Assembly: GCA_002362155.1 (NCBI GenBank)
Contig: DETN01000144.1
Span: forward strand, 1-12,621
Length of the DNA stretch: 12,621 bases
From: Lachnospiraceae bacterium UBA3287
GTDB taxonomy: Bacteria; Bacillota; Clostridia; Lachnospirales; Lachnospiraceae
Direction of reading: 5' to 3'
How positions within the stretch are numbered: the stretch's first letter is position 1; every line of letters starts with the position of its first letter. Shown in pieces: positions 1-6,990 of the stretch. The translations under genes and the position numbers were made by a program. The notes beneath the pieces were generated by a model that ran no database searches, was not told where the DNA came from, and worked only from the letters and a program-made list of their open reading frames with translations.

Positions 1-887
1 TGTCCTGTGTTCATAGCCTGAAGCATGTCCAGCGCTTCCGCTCCTCTGACTTCTCCCACAATGATCCTGTCGGGCCGCATGCGGAGGCTGGCCCGGATCA
101 GATGCCGTATGGTGACTTCGTTCTCCCCCTCCACGTTGGCATTTCTGGCTTCCAGACTGACCAGGTTGTCGATGTGGCCGATCTGCAGCTCCGCATTGTC
201 TTCGATGGTAATGACACGTTCGTCGGAGGGGATAAATTCAGACAGGGCGTTGAGAAAGGTGGTCTTGCCGGATCCTGTGCCGCCGCTGACAAAGATGTTG
301 TAGCCGGCTCTTACCAGACAGGCCAGAAAGCCTGCGGCTTCGGGAGAAAGGGATCCGAAGGCGATCAGATCCTTCATCCGGATGGGCTGCTCCGGAAAGC
401 GCCGGATGGTCACGATGGGCCCGTTCAGGGCCACCGGAGGCAGGACAACGTTCACTCGCTCCCCTCCCGGAAGTCTTGCATCCACCACGGGAGAAGCTTC
501 GTTGACGGTCCTGTTGCAGTCGGATACGATCCGGCGGATCACGTCGTAGAGCCTGTCCGGGGAGCTGAAGGTCTTTTCATAAGGACGGATGGCTCCCTTT
601 TCCTCGATAAAGATCCTGTCAGGCCCGTTGATCATGATCTCCGTAATGCCCGTGTCCTCCAGAAGCTCCTGCAGGACATCCAGACGGCGGATGGAATGGA
701 AGAGCTCCTGGCGCATGCGCTTTCTTTCCTCCAGGCCGAAAGTATACTCTCTCCCTGCCCGTACGATCTCTTCATCGATCATTTCCAGGATCTGGCCGTC
801 CATGGTCTCCCTGGAATAATCGATCCTCTCCAGAATGCTCTCCCGGACTCTGCCGCGGATATCTTCATAGGTAAGTTCCCTCTTCAT
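1..887 (-). CDS. cpaF: CpaF/TadA-type secretion ATPase, 3' end beyond window
   Basis: This is the hexameric ATPase motor of a Tad/Flp (type IVc) pilus, a cytoplasmic member of the type II/IV secretion ATPase family. The first 295 residues are visible and the frame runs open off the left edge. Seen directly: an N-terminal domain with the segment ITEIMINGPDRIFIE near residues 81-95, the Walker A motif GGTGSGKTT at 202-210, the Asp-box-like ITIEDNAELQ at 226-235, and the Walker B region MRPDRIIVGEVRGAEA at 270-285, ending at MNTG just before the edge. Family members are usually longer, so the C-terminal portion, with the downstream HDGS-type histidine, lies outside. The ATG shares ATGA with the stop of the CpaE-like gene, a 4-base overlap that suggests translational coupling. 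A purine-rich AGGGGG precedes the start. Identification is firm. Confidence 0.96.
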   Translation of the reverse strand, partial: MKRELTYEDIRGRVRESILERIDYSRETMDGQILEMIDEEIVRAGREYTFGLEERKRMRQELFHSIRRLDVLQELLEDTGITEIMINGPDRIFIEEKGAIRPYEKTFSSPDRLYDVIRRIVSDCNRTVNEASPVVDARLPGGERVNVVLPPVALNGPIVTIRRFPEQPIRMKDLIAFGSLSPEAAGFLACLVRAGYNIFVSGGTGSGKTTFLNALSEFIPSDERVITIEDNAELQIGHIDNLVSLEARNANVEGENEVTIRHLIRASLRMRPDRIIVGEVRGAEALDMLQAMNTG

Positions 888-1894
888 GTCCTGCCCCCTT
901 CCCGGATCAGCTCCCTTGCGTAGTCTGCCAGAGGACCGTGGGTCATGAATTTCATAGAGGAAGGCAGCTCCCTGAAGACGGGAAGACGAAGTCTCCTGGT
1001 CCTGGTCCAGATATCCTCGTAGTGAAAGCGGCGCAGCAGATCTTCATAGGAAGAAAGCCTGGCTGCCGATACCGGATCCTCTCTTTCGATGGTATAGACT
1101 CTGTCACAGAGACGCAGGGTCTCCAGAAAGCAGTCTCCCCGGGCCGAGATGTCCAGGATCAGATATCTGTAATCCGTGACCCTGTCTATGGCTTTGAAAA
1201 AGCCCGTCCACCGGTCCTGTGCCAGTGAGGAAAGCTCCATGGCAGAGCGGGGCGGAGGCAGACAGAAAAGTCCGTTGACCTCCCGGGCCATGGATCCCAG
1301 CAGGGCCGGGAACCTCTCCGGAGCGCATTCGTTATAGTAGATCAGGTCGGTAAGGCTGTCTTCTCCGTTAAGGCCCAGAAGAGTGCTGAGACCGGAGCAG
1401 GGCTCCAGATTCAGATAGAGGGCCGGTTCCTCTGCAGAAAGAAGCTGTCCCATGGTCAGGGCCAGGGATGTCTGCAGGGCCCGGCTGACCGGGGTATAGA
1501 AACCGATCATGGTAAGAGACTGTCCATGGCGTATGGACGCACCGGTCTGAAGGTCCCCGGCTCCGGGCAGCCGCAGAAGGGCGTCCGCAAGGCAGCGGGC
1601 CCTCTGATATTTGCTGACGCAGGCAGGGCCGCCTTCGGGACAGTCCCCGCTCTCGCTCAGGATCAGGATCCTGTCAGGATCCAGGCCTTCCGTCCAGCTG
1701 CCCCGGAGAGATTCGGAAAGGATCACATACAGGGCTTTATCCTGCAGGTCTTCCCCCTTCAGCCGCCCCGGGTCCGTCAGGATCCTGACATTGCAGGCGA
1801 GGCCTCCCTCCGAAAGCAGGTATTCCTGCAGATGCCTGGCGTAGCGCAGGTCCCTGTCACAGATGAGAACTGTGCGGTCTTTTTCATACTGCAT
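884..1894 (-). CDS. CpaE/TadZ-like pilus localisation protein with degenerate P-loop
   Basis: A 336-residue protein between the prepilin peptidase and cpaF of a Tad operon. The N-terminal part (about residues 6-115) resembles a receiver-like domain, starting with RTVLICDRDLRYARHL. The C-terminal part (about 125-336) follows the ParA/MinD layout of CpaE/TadZ proteins, which position the pilus machine at the membrane. Where a deviant Walker A (GKGGxGKT-like) is expected there is FYTPVSRALQTSLAL at 132-146, with no conserved GK. LNLEPCSG (161-168) and LILDIS (246-250 region) sit where the later nucleotide-site strands fall, but acidic residues are poorly kept. ATP binding is therefore doubtful. 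The start is ATG with GGAGGT eight bases upstream. It overlaps the previous stop as TGATG, and its own stop overlaps the cpaF start. Assignment rests on position plus weak motif order. Confidence 0.82.
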   Translation of the reverse strand: MQYEKDRTVLICDRDLRYARHLQEYLLSEGGLACNVRILTDPGRLKGEDLQDKALYVILSESLRGSWTEGLDPDRILILSESGDCPEGGPACVSKYQRARCLADALLRLPGAGDLQTGASIRHGQSLTMIGFYTPVSRALQTSLALTMGQLLSAEEPALYLNLEPCSGLSTLLGLNGEDSLTDLIYYNECAPERFPALLGSMAREVNGLFCLPPPRSAMELSSLAQDRWTGFFKAIDRVTDYRYLILDISARGDCFLETLRLCDRVYTIEREDPVSAARLSSYEDLLRRFHYEDIWTRTRRLRLPVFRELPSSMKFMTHGPLADYARELIREGGRT

Positions 1895-2319
1895 CAGAAA
1901 ACACCTCCTACATGAAGCAGGACGCCGGCTGCGATCGGAAGAGCCATATGAAGCCCATGATGGATGTCTTTTCTGAGCAGGAGCACAAGGCAGGCATACA
2001 GGGCGGATACAAGAAGGATGGCCATAAGGCAGGAAACGTATTCGGCGGGAGAAAGAAAAGCGCAGACCGCCATGAGAAGTTTGATGTCGCCGGCTCCGAG
2101 GCCGCCGGTGCGATAGAAGGGAAAAAGAAAAAGCAGTGTGAGAAACATAAGAAAGAGGAGGACCGGCAGTGCCGGAAGCCCGTCTTCAGCCAGACGAAGA
2201 AGCGCTCCCGACACCGTCCACGGGATCAGCCAGGCATTGAAGATCCTGCCCGATCTCAGATCTGTAAAGACCGCTCCCCCCAAAAGGACCGTCAGGAGAA
2301 TCCTGCTCAGGAAATGCAT
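1894..2319 (-). CDS. A24 prepilin peptidase (CpaA/TadV type)
   Basis: A 141-residue, very hydrophobic protein matching the short A24 leader peptidases that process Flp prepilins at the cytoplasmic membrane. The two catalytic aspartates of the family are visible: D20 in FTDLRSGRIFN and D78 in GGLGAGDIKLL (the GxGD motif). Membrane segments are evident near residues 4-18, 30-42, 50-68, 80-95 and 97-113, with a final hydrophobic stretch near 122-137. It lacks the N-methyltransferase domain of PilD-like enzymes, as is normal for the CpaA/TadV branch. It is the first gene of the minus-strand Tad operon in view. AAAGGGG precedes the ATG, and its stop overlaps the next start. Transcription probably begins at the promoter near 2373-2401. 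Confidence 0.93.
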   Translation of the reverse strand: MHFLSRILLTVLLGGAVFTDLRSGRIFNAWLIPWTVSGALLRLAEDGLPALPVLLFLMFLTLLFLFPFYRTGGLGAGDIKLLMAVCAFLSPAEYVSCLMAILLVSALYACLVLLLRKDIHHGLHMALPIAAGVLLHVGGVF

Positions 2320-2372
2320 TGTTGGCCCCTTTCTGCACGAACGTGCGAGGAAGTGTATTCATTTATGATCTG

Positions 2373-2401
2373 ATTTTAAGAACCGCAAAGTCAGATTACA
2401 A
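2373..2401 (-). promoter_or_regulatory. Predicted sigma-70-type promoter of the Tad operon
   Basis: On the minus strand, TTGTAA (-35, at 2396-2401) and TAAAAT (-10, at 2373-2378) are separated by exactly 17 bases. The start site would be near 2366, about 47 bases before the prepilin peptidase ATG. The hexamers match consensus in 4/6 and 5/6 positions. Confidence 0.55.
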
Positions 2402-2532
2402 GCGTAAAAAGGGCATTTTGTCATTTTTGTGAAAAGGGCCCATATTTTTGGCCCCTGAAAAAAGTGAATGCCGGAAAACGGCGTAAACTCGATGTTTCGT
2501 ATGTCAGTGCATCTTTCAGGCGCAATAATTTA

Positions 2533-2561
2533 TTGTTTTACCGTTTGTTTTCGGATACAAT
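2533..2561 (+). promoter_or_regulatory. Predicted promoter of the rubredoxin gene
   Basis: TTGTTT (2533-2538) and TACAAT (2556-2561) are 17 bases apart, pointing to a start near 2568 and a leader of about 55 bases. The -10 is close to consensus and the -35 is weak. Confidence 0.5.
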
Positions 2562-2622
2562 AATAAACAGATGTAACCTTAAATCCACCAGAAAGCAGGA
2601 ACTGACTGCAGGAGGAAAAACT

Positions 2623-2778
2623 ATGAAGTATGTATGTGATGTATGCGGATGGGTCTATGACGAAGAAGAAGGCGCCGAAGATTTCGGCATCGCTCCCGGC
2701 ACCAAATGGGAAGATCTCCCCGAAGATTTCGAATGCCCTCTCTGCGGCGTAGGCAAGAGCGACTTCACCCAGGAGTAA
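2623..2778 (+). CDS. Rubredoxin
   Basis: A 51-residue rubredoxin, a cytoplasmic one-electron carrier with a single Fe(Cys)4 site. In anaerobes it usually serves oxygen and peroxide detoxification (flavodiiron proteins, rubrerythrin) or other redox partners. Both knuckles are present: C5-D-V-C8-G-W-V-Y and C38-P-L-C41-G-V-G-K, with the conserved Y11, G23-I-A-P-G-T and W29 segments. The length is typical. The start is the ATG at 2623, eight bases after GGAGG at 2611-2615. The frame stays open upstream to 2464, but that extension has no family similarity and the ribosome binding site decides the start. It is monocistronic between its own promoter and a terminator. Confidence 0.98.
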   Translation: MKYVCDVCGWVYDEEEGAEDFGIAPGTKWEDLPEDFECPLCGVGKSDFTQE

Positions 2779-2802
2779 GTCAGCCCTTTAAAAAAGCAGA
2801 CA

Positions 2803-2846
2803 AAAAAGACCTTTCCGCATCAGCTCCGACGCGGAAAGGTCTTTTT
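2803..2846. terminator. Bidirectional intrinsic terminator between rubredoxin and sfsA
   Basis: A perfect 16-bp stem, AAAAAGACCTTTCCGC (2803-2818) against its reverse complement at 2831-2846, with a 12-base loop. There is a T-run on the plus side and an A-run on the other, so it can end rubredoxin transcripts (plus) and sfsA transcripts (minus), which converge here. Confidence 0.93.
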
Positions 2847-2854
2847 CTTCTGTC

Positions 2855-3526
2855 TTATTTCAAAATCTCATGTCCGGGAAGGATGACCAGAGAGTCCGTT
2901 TCCACGTGGCAGGGCAGCATCAGGACCTTTACTCCTTCCGCTTCTGCCTCTTCAAGGGCCAGGCCGAATGCAGGGTGGGTCTTTATATTGGGCAGGACTT
3001 CTGTCACCCCGTCCATCTGGATCACAAAGGCGGCAAATGCTCTGTATCCCTCCCCGGCCGCCTTTGCCAGTTCAAGCAGGTGCTTTACGCCCCGCTGTGT
3101 GGGAGCGTCCGGGAAATATCCGATGCCCCCGATCTCCAGGGTACATCCTTTGACCTCCATCAGATATTTCTGCTCCCCTTTTTCCATAAGAAAATCGATC
3201 CTGGAGCTTCCATAGGTATATTCCGGCTTCACGCTGTCAAAGCCCTGTCTGTCCAGCCATTCCCGCACCACTCTGTTGGGGGCCTGGCTGTCGATATTGA
3301 ACAGGATGCCGTTATTTTTCCGGACTGCCACCAGATCGTACCTGGTCTTCCGGCCGGGACTTCCGGGCTCTGTCAGATAGACCTCTGCCCCCGGAAGCAG
3401 CAGTTCCCTGCACCTTCCGGTATTTTTCACATGGACCGTCTCTTCCTTCCCGTCCAGCTCCACTCTGGCCGCAAAGCGGTTCTGCCGTTCTATAAAGCTT
3501 CCTCTGATAATGTTCCCGTATTTCAT
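2855..3526 (-). CDS. sfsA: SfsA family DNA/RNA nuclease-like protein
   Basis: A 223-residue SfsA protein. The family was named for stimulating sugar fermentation (maltose genes) in E. coli and has since been linked to a nuclease fold and DNA binding; its role in Firmicutes is unsettled. Family blocks are plain and in order: an OB-like N-terminal domain with HVKNTGRCRELLLPGA at about 32-47, FNIDSQAPN at 76-84, SSRIDFLM at 107-114, EVKGCTLE at 123-130 and FPDAPTQRGVKHL at 138-150. The acidic D111, E123 and K125 form the PD-(D/E)xK-like arrangement. The start is ATG with AAAGGG seven bases upstream. It lies 86 bases after the rhodanese lipoprotein gene on the same strand with no clear terminator between them, so they may be co-transcribed. 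The bidirectional terminator follows closely. Confidence 0.96.
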   Translation of the reverse strand: MKYGNIIRGSFIERQNRFAARVELDGKEETVHVKNTGRCRELLLPGAEVYLTEPGSPGRKTRYDLVAVRKNNGILFNIDSQAPNRVVREWLDRQGFDSVKPEYTYGSSRIDFLMEKGEQKYLMEVKGCTLEIGGIGYFPDAPTQRGVKHLLELAKAAGEGYRAFAAFVIQMDGVTEVLPNIKTHPAFGLALEEAEAEGVKVLMLPCHVETDSLVILPGHEILK

Positions 3527-3612
3527 GCTCCAGCCCTTTTCTTCCGCGCTGCCCCGGCTTCAGACCGCAGCTTCCCTCTTTCCTTTGTCTGAGGATACTG
3601 CCTGCTTCGTTC

Positions 3613-4032
3613 TCAGTCGTCCGTCACGACCTCTCCGGTCCAGTCTCTGATCCCGCCGAATTCATACACATTTTTGTACCCCAGTCCGGCCAGCTTTTCC
3701 GCCGCCTGCCTGGACCGGTTTCCGCTCCGGCAGTATATCAGAATGATCTGATAGAGGTTCGAAAGCTCAGGAGGGCGTTCGTCCCCAATCGTCTCATTCG
3801 GAATACAGACCGCGCCGGGGATATGGCCGGTCTTAAACTCGTCCATCGTTCGTACGTCCACAATGATGCAGTCTTCCTCCTGTTCCATCATTTCCACGGC
3901 CTTTTCCTGGGAGATGGACGTATAGGTCTGTTCCATCATATCATCCCCGTCCATGACCTGGTCCCCGGAACAGGCCGAAAGCACAAACAGGCATATCAGG
4001 CCCGCAAGAGCCGCCCTCCATCGTTTATTCAT
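3613..4032 (-). CDS. Rhodanese-domain lipoprotein
   Basis: A 139-residue secreted lipoprotein with a single rhodanese domain. The N-terminus has a lysine/arginine start, a hydrophobic core and the lipobox LSAC at residues 18-21, so C21 should be lipidated and the protein anchored outside the membrane. The rhodanese fold follows at about residues 37-135: IIVDVRTMDEFKTGHIPGA (56-74) is the CH2A region, and YCRSGNRS (100-107) is the active-site loop with catalytic C101. The C-terminal GYKNVYEFGGIRDWTG closes the domain. Such proteins transfer sulfane sulfur or act as redox or phosphatase-like adaptors; the substrate here is unknown. The start is ATG with GGAGGT seven bases upstream. No strong promoter is visible after the enolase terminator, so expression may depend on read-through or an unseen promoter. 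Confidence 0.93.
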   Translation of the reverse strand: MNKRWRAALAGLICLFVLSACSGDQVMDGDDMMEQTYTSISQEKAVEMMEQEEDCIIVDVRTMDEFKTGHIPGAVCIPNETIGDERPPELSNLYQIILIYCRSGNRSRQAAEKLAGLGYKNVYEFGGIRDWTGEVVTDD

Positions 4033-4060
4033 TTACAAACCTCCAAATCCTTTTTGGCCT

Positions 4061-4094
4061 GAAAAAAGGACGGCCCGCTCTCACGGACCGTCCT
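4061..4094 (-). terminator. Intrinsic terminator of enolase
   Basis: Read on the minus strand: AGGACGG-T-CCG, loop TGAGAG, CGG-G-CCGTCCT, then a run of T. It is a GC-rich stem with one internal mismatch starting about 60 bases after the enolase stop. It also lies about 30 bases upstream of the lipoprotein start. Confidence 0.88.
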
Positions 4095-4153
4095 CTCATC
4101 CTTCAGCTGCTGCAGGCCCTGTCAGGAAATCTTCAAAGAAATATTTCTCAGAA

Positions 4154-5455
4154 TTATTTCCTGATATTGAAAGCCTTGAATCCGGGATACTTGGCAGCTG
4201 CGCCCAGTTCTTCCTCGATCCTGAGCAGCTGGTTGTACTTGGCAACACGCTCGGTCCTGGAAGGAGCACCGGTCTTGATCTGGCAGGTGTTCAGAGCGAC
4301 TGCCAGGTCGGCGATGGTGGTGTCTTCCGTTTCACCGGAACGGTGGGAAGTAACAGCAGTCATGCCGTTCTTGTGAGCAAGCTTGATGGCTTCCAGAGTC
4401 TCAGAAACGGAACCGATCTGGTTGAGCTTGATCAGGATGGAGTTTGCAGCGCCCAGCTCGATGCCCTTCTGCAGTCTCTTGACGTTGGTAACGAACAGGT
4501 CATCGCCTACCAGCTGGATCCTCTTGCCCAGCTTCTTGGTCATCTTTACCCAGCCTTCCCAGTCTTCTTCATCCAGGCCGTCTTCGATGGAGATGATAGG
4601 ATACTTGTCGATCAGGCTCTCCCAGTGAGCGATCAGCTCATCGGAGGTGAAGGTCAGGCCGCTCTTGGGCTGCTTGTAGAAGCCGATGCCCTTCTCTTCG
4701 TCTTTCCACTCGGAGGAAGCGGCGTCCATAGCCAGAACGAAATCCTTGCCGGGCTCATAGCCGGCGTTCTTGATAGCCTGGCAGATGTGCTCCAGGGTAT
4801 CCTCATCGGACTTAAGGTTGGGAGCGAAGCCGCCTTCGTCGCCCACTGCAGTGGTCTCGCCTTCCTTCTTCAGCAGGGCCTGAAGGGCGTGGAAGACTTC
4901 TGTGGACCAGCGGAGGGCTTCACGGAATGTGGGTGCGCCTGCGGGCATGATCATGAACTCCTGGGTATCCACAGAGTTGGAGGCATGTGCGCCGCCGTTC
5001 AGGATGTTCATCATGGGAACGGGAAGAGTCGTAGCCTGTGCGCCGCCCAGGAAACGATAGAGCGGAATGCCTTCTGCCGCTGCGGCTGCCTTTGCCGCTG
5101 CGATGGAAACTGCAAGGATGGCGTTTGCGCCCAGCTTGTCCTTGTTGGCTGTGCCGTCCAGATCAAGCATGACCTTGTCTACCAGATAAGTATCGGATGC
5201 GTCTACGCCTACCAGAGCGGGGCCGATCAGCTCGTTGATGTTGGCAACGGCCTTGGAAACGCCCTTTCCGCCGTACTTGCTCTTGTCGCCGTCGCGAAGC
5301 TCAAGCGCCTCAAAGATACCTGTGGAAGCACCGCTGGGAGCCGCGCCTCTGCCGACAGTACCGTCCACCAGTGTGACCTCGGCTTCAACTGTGGGATTGC
5401 CGCGGGAGTCGATGATCTCACGGCCGATCACTTTTTCAATCTGTAAATAATCCAT
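4154..5455 (-). CDS. eno: Enolase (phosphopyruvate hydratase)
   Basis: A 433-residue enolase, catalysing 2-phosphoglycerate to phosphoenolpyruvate in glycolysis, cytoplasmic and Mg-dependent. All key features are intact: the mobile loop APSGASTG (39-46), H157 in NGGAHASN, E207 in GDEGGF, the Mg ligands D244 (AMDAA), E291 (ISIEDG) and D318 (VGDDLFVTN), the catalytic base K343 within the signature ILIKLNQIGSVSET (340-353), and SHRSGETED (370-378). The frame is open further upstream, but the ATG of MDYLQIEK at 5455 fits the family N-terminus and has AAAGGA about ten bases upstream. A nearer alternative, MRKDQNS, would place the Shine-Dalgarno inside the gene. It is a single-gene unit with its own promoter and terminator. 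Confidence 0.98.
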   Translation of the reverse strand: MDYLQIEKVIGREIIDSRGNPTVEAEVTLVDGTVGRGAAPSGASTGIFEALELRDGDKSKYGGKGVSKAVANINELIGPALVGVDASDTYLVDKVMLDLDGTANKDKLGANAILAVSIAAAKAAAAAEGIPLYRFLGGAQATTLPVPMMNILNGGAHASNSVDTQEFMIMPAGAPTFREALRWSTEVFHALQALLKKEGETTAVGDEGGFAPNLKSDEDTLEHICQAIKNAGYEPGKDFVLAMDAASSEWKDEEKGIGFYKQPKSGLTFTSDELIAHWESLIDKYPIISIEDGLDEEDWEGWVKMTKKLGKRIQLVGDDLFVTNVKRLQKGIELGAANSILIKLNQIGSVSETLEAIKLAHKNGMTAVTSHRSGETEDTTIADLAVALNTCQIKTGAPSRTERVAKYNQLLRIEEELGAAAKYPGFKAFNIRK

Positions 5456-5560
5456 ACTGTTTTGGTCCTTTCTCATGCTGTCCTGTGCTGCCTTTTTTCT
5501 GCGAAAGGCTCGGTCAGGCCAGTCATGCAATGATAAAAAAGTTACAACTAACCATATCAT

Positions 5561-5589
5561 ATTTTAGCAAGACATTGTTCAAATTGCAA
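5561..5589 (-). promoter_or_regulatory. Predicted enolase promoter
   Basis: On the minus strand, TTGCAA (-35, 5584-5589) and TAAAAT (-10, 5561-5566) have an exact 17-base spacer. The start would be near 5554, giving a leader of about 100 bases. An overlapping TTGAAC-17-TGATAT is a weaker alternative. Confidence 0.6.
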
Positions 5590-5644
5590 GCATCCTGGAC
5601 CGCCCGCGCCGTCATAAAGAGGGGGCGGCAAAGCTCTTTCTCTC

Positions 5645-5673
5645 TGTTCATCCTTCCCCGAATCTGCTACAAT
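5645..5673 (+). promoter_or_regulatory. Possible promoter of the membrane-protein pair
   Basis: TACAAT at 5668-5673 is a good -10. The only -35 at a 17-base spacing is TGTTCA (5645-5650), which is poor. The position, about 70 bases before the first gene, is plausible. Confidence 0.4.
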
Positions 5674-5751
5674 ACGTCTATCGGCGCTTTTTGCCGCACC
5701 CGGGAGGCGTTTGTTTCTCCCGCATTCCCGACCAGTAAGGAGGATCCGTCC

Positions 5752-6957
5752 TTGAAACGCAGGATTTCCATACCGGAGCTTCTGGCAGAGCTGTTTTTTG
5801 CCTTTCTGCTCTTCTATTTTGCCTATAAGGTCTCATACGTGGGCATCGACTACGATATCCATATCGCAAAGCTGGAGGGCTTTGATTTCAGCCAGCTTGG
5901 CGCCTATATAAAAGAACACCAGGAACCCCTCTGGCACCTGACCGTGGCCGCCGTCCGAAAGCTTCTTGGCTGCTCACTTGAGCGGGCCGCAGGGATCGCC
6001 TCCGGCGGCTATTATGCCCTCATGTATCTGGTCGCCTGCCGTCTGATCGACTTTGCCGACCTGGAGATCCGAAAGCCCATGCTGGCTTTCCTTGCCTTCT
6101 GCCTCCATATCGCGGCGGCCATTTACGTTCCCTTTTTCAACAAAACGCCCTATCTGGGACAGGGTTCCCCCAACGTCTGGCATAACCCCACCACCATCGG
6201 CGTCAAGTGGGCCGCCCTCCTTGTATTCATGCTGACGGCGGCCGAGCTGACAAGGCTGGTCAGGGAGCGCTTCGAAAAGAACGTACGCATCGTTCCCGCC
6301 ATCGTCATCGCCCTCCTTATGGTGGTCTCCAACCTTTATAAGCCCAGCCTGGTCATGGTCTATTATCCGGCCATCTTTATCGTCTGCCTGGTATGGCTGG
6401 TCCGCTTCCGGGGAAAGAACCTGAAGCACTGCTTCGAGCTCTTCCTGGTCTGCCTGCCCTCTCTCCTTCTGATGATCCGCCAGTTTTTTATGTCCTTCGG
6501 CGCAGAAAGTCCGGAGGGCGGAGGACTTGTCATCGCACCCTTTAAAGTGGCTTCCATCTATTCGCCCAATATCGCCGTGTCCACCCTTCTGCTCCTGGCC
6601 TTCCCCCTCTACATGCTGGCGGTGGTCCTGGCAGAGAAAAAGATGGATATGGCTGACTGGTTCGGATGGCTCATGCTTCTGGTGGGCCTTGCGGAAAAGC
6701 TGCTTCTGGCCGAGACCGGAAGCCGGGCTTCCCACGGCAACCTGGCCTGGGGATATCTCCTGGCCGTCTACTTTGTCTGGTTCCTGGCCATCAGAGACTT
6801 CATGCTCCTTTGGCAGACCAGAAGCCTTTACGCTGTCAGAGTCTACCGCATGCGGGACCACATCCTCTGCTTCGGAGGGACCGTCCTTCTGACCCTGCAT
6901 GTTCTCTCCGGCGCCTGGTACCTCTACTATCTGATCGTTCTCGGGAACAGCATCTGA
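5752..6957 (+). CDS. Multi-pass membrane protein, possibly GT-C-like glycosyltransferase
   Basis: A 401-residue polytopic membrane protein that I do not recognise with certainty. About nine or ten hydrophobic segments are visible, for example near residues 10-27, 85-97, 110-127, 150-165, 179-194, 200-217, 228-242, 273-294, 303-320, 331-350 and 370-397. Just after the first segment is an acidic G31-I-D-Y-D-I-H motif. GT-C transferases that use polyprenyl-phosphate sugars typically carry acidic residues in this first outer loop. A loop motif GQGSPNVWHNPTT lies at 136-148. The start is TTG, because AAGGAGG at 5737-5743 sits exactly eight bases before it; the frame extends upstream, but that part is not hydrophobic or family-like. 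A second membrane protein follows after 33 bases, so they form an operon. Function is inferred only. Confidence 0.8.
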   Translation: MKRRISIPELLAELFFAFLLFYFAYKVSYVGIDYDIHIAKLEGFDFSQLGAYIKEHQEPLWHLTVAAVRKLLGCSLERAAGIASGGYYALMYLVACRLIDFADLEIRKPMLAFLAFCLHIAAAIYVPFFNKTPYLGQGSPNVWHNPTTIGVKWAALLVFMLTAAELTRLVRERFEKNVRIVPAIVIALLMVVSNLYKPSLVMVYYPAIFIVCLVWLVRFRGKNLKHCFELFLVCLPSLLLMIRQFFMSFGAESPEGGGLVIAPFKVASIYSPNIAVSTLLLLAFPLYMLAVVLAEKKMDMADWFGWLMLLVGLAEKLLLAETGSRASHGNLAWGYLLAVYFVWFLAIRDFMLLWQTRSLYAVRVYRMRDHILCFGGTVLLTLHVLSGAWYLYYLIVLGNSI

Positions 6958-6990
6958 TCCGCTGCCGGGAAAAATGGAAAGGAGTGTGTT

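Larger units (their letters stand above)
2320..2622. other. AT-rich divergent intergenic region between Tad operon and rubredoxin
   Basis: About 300 bases with no convincing gene, clearly more AT-rich than the surrounding coding DNA. It holds a minus-strand promoter for the Tad operon and a plus-strand promoter for rubredoxin. It also contains an ATCTGA/TCAGAT inverted repeat (2368-2373 and 2391-2396) that brackets the Tad promoter spacer, a near-palindrome GCACG-AA-CGTGC at 2335-2346 just before the Tad ribosome binding site, and a GC-rich GGGCC/GGCCC hairpin around 2435-2455. An open frame continues upstream of rubredoxin through part of this region, but it shows no rubredoxin-like extension. 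Confidence 0.6.
5456..5751. other. Divergent intergenic region between enolase and membrane-protein pair
   Basis: About 296 bases without a supported gene. It contains the enolase promoter on the minus strand and a weaker plus-strand promoter. A GCCTTT/AAAGGC hairpin at 5490-5509 lies in the enolase leader. I do not recognise a riboswitch here. Confidence 0.5.

Noticed and set aside
102..923. A 273-codon open frame on the plus strand
   Set aside because: It lies opposite cpaF, whose minus-strand translation has intact Walker A and B motifs; the plus frame shows no recognisable domain.
596..1795. Recurring GATCCTGTC/GGATCC-like words in the Tad genes
   Set aside because: They coincide with repeated Asp-Arg-Ile codons (PDRI segments) in the coding strand and are not spaced like a repeat array.
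2431..2457. GGGCC/GGCCC hairpin as a terminator
   Set aside because: The stem is only five pairs, the T-tract is poor and no gene ends next to it in either direction.
2464..2622. N-terminal extension of rubredoxin
   Set aside because: The extension runs through the predicted promoter, shows no family similarity and is overruled by GGAGG eight bases before the ATG at 2623.
3953..5446. A 497-codon open frame on the plus strand opposite enolase
   Set aside because: It is antisense to a fully conserved enolase, lacks a ribosome binding site and family features, and its openness follows from enolase codon usage.
5485..5751. N-terminal extension of the first membrane protein
   Set aside because: It would include the predicted promoter region, is not hydrophobic, and the AAGGAGG with 8-base spacing supports the TTG at 5752.
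5974..6900. A 308-codon minus-strand open frame
   Set aside because: It is rich in Gln, His, Asp and Gly, typical of the reverse reading of a hydrophobic membrane protein gene, and has no start context.
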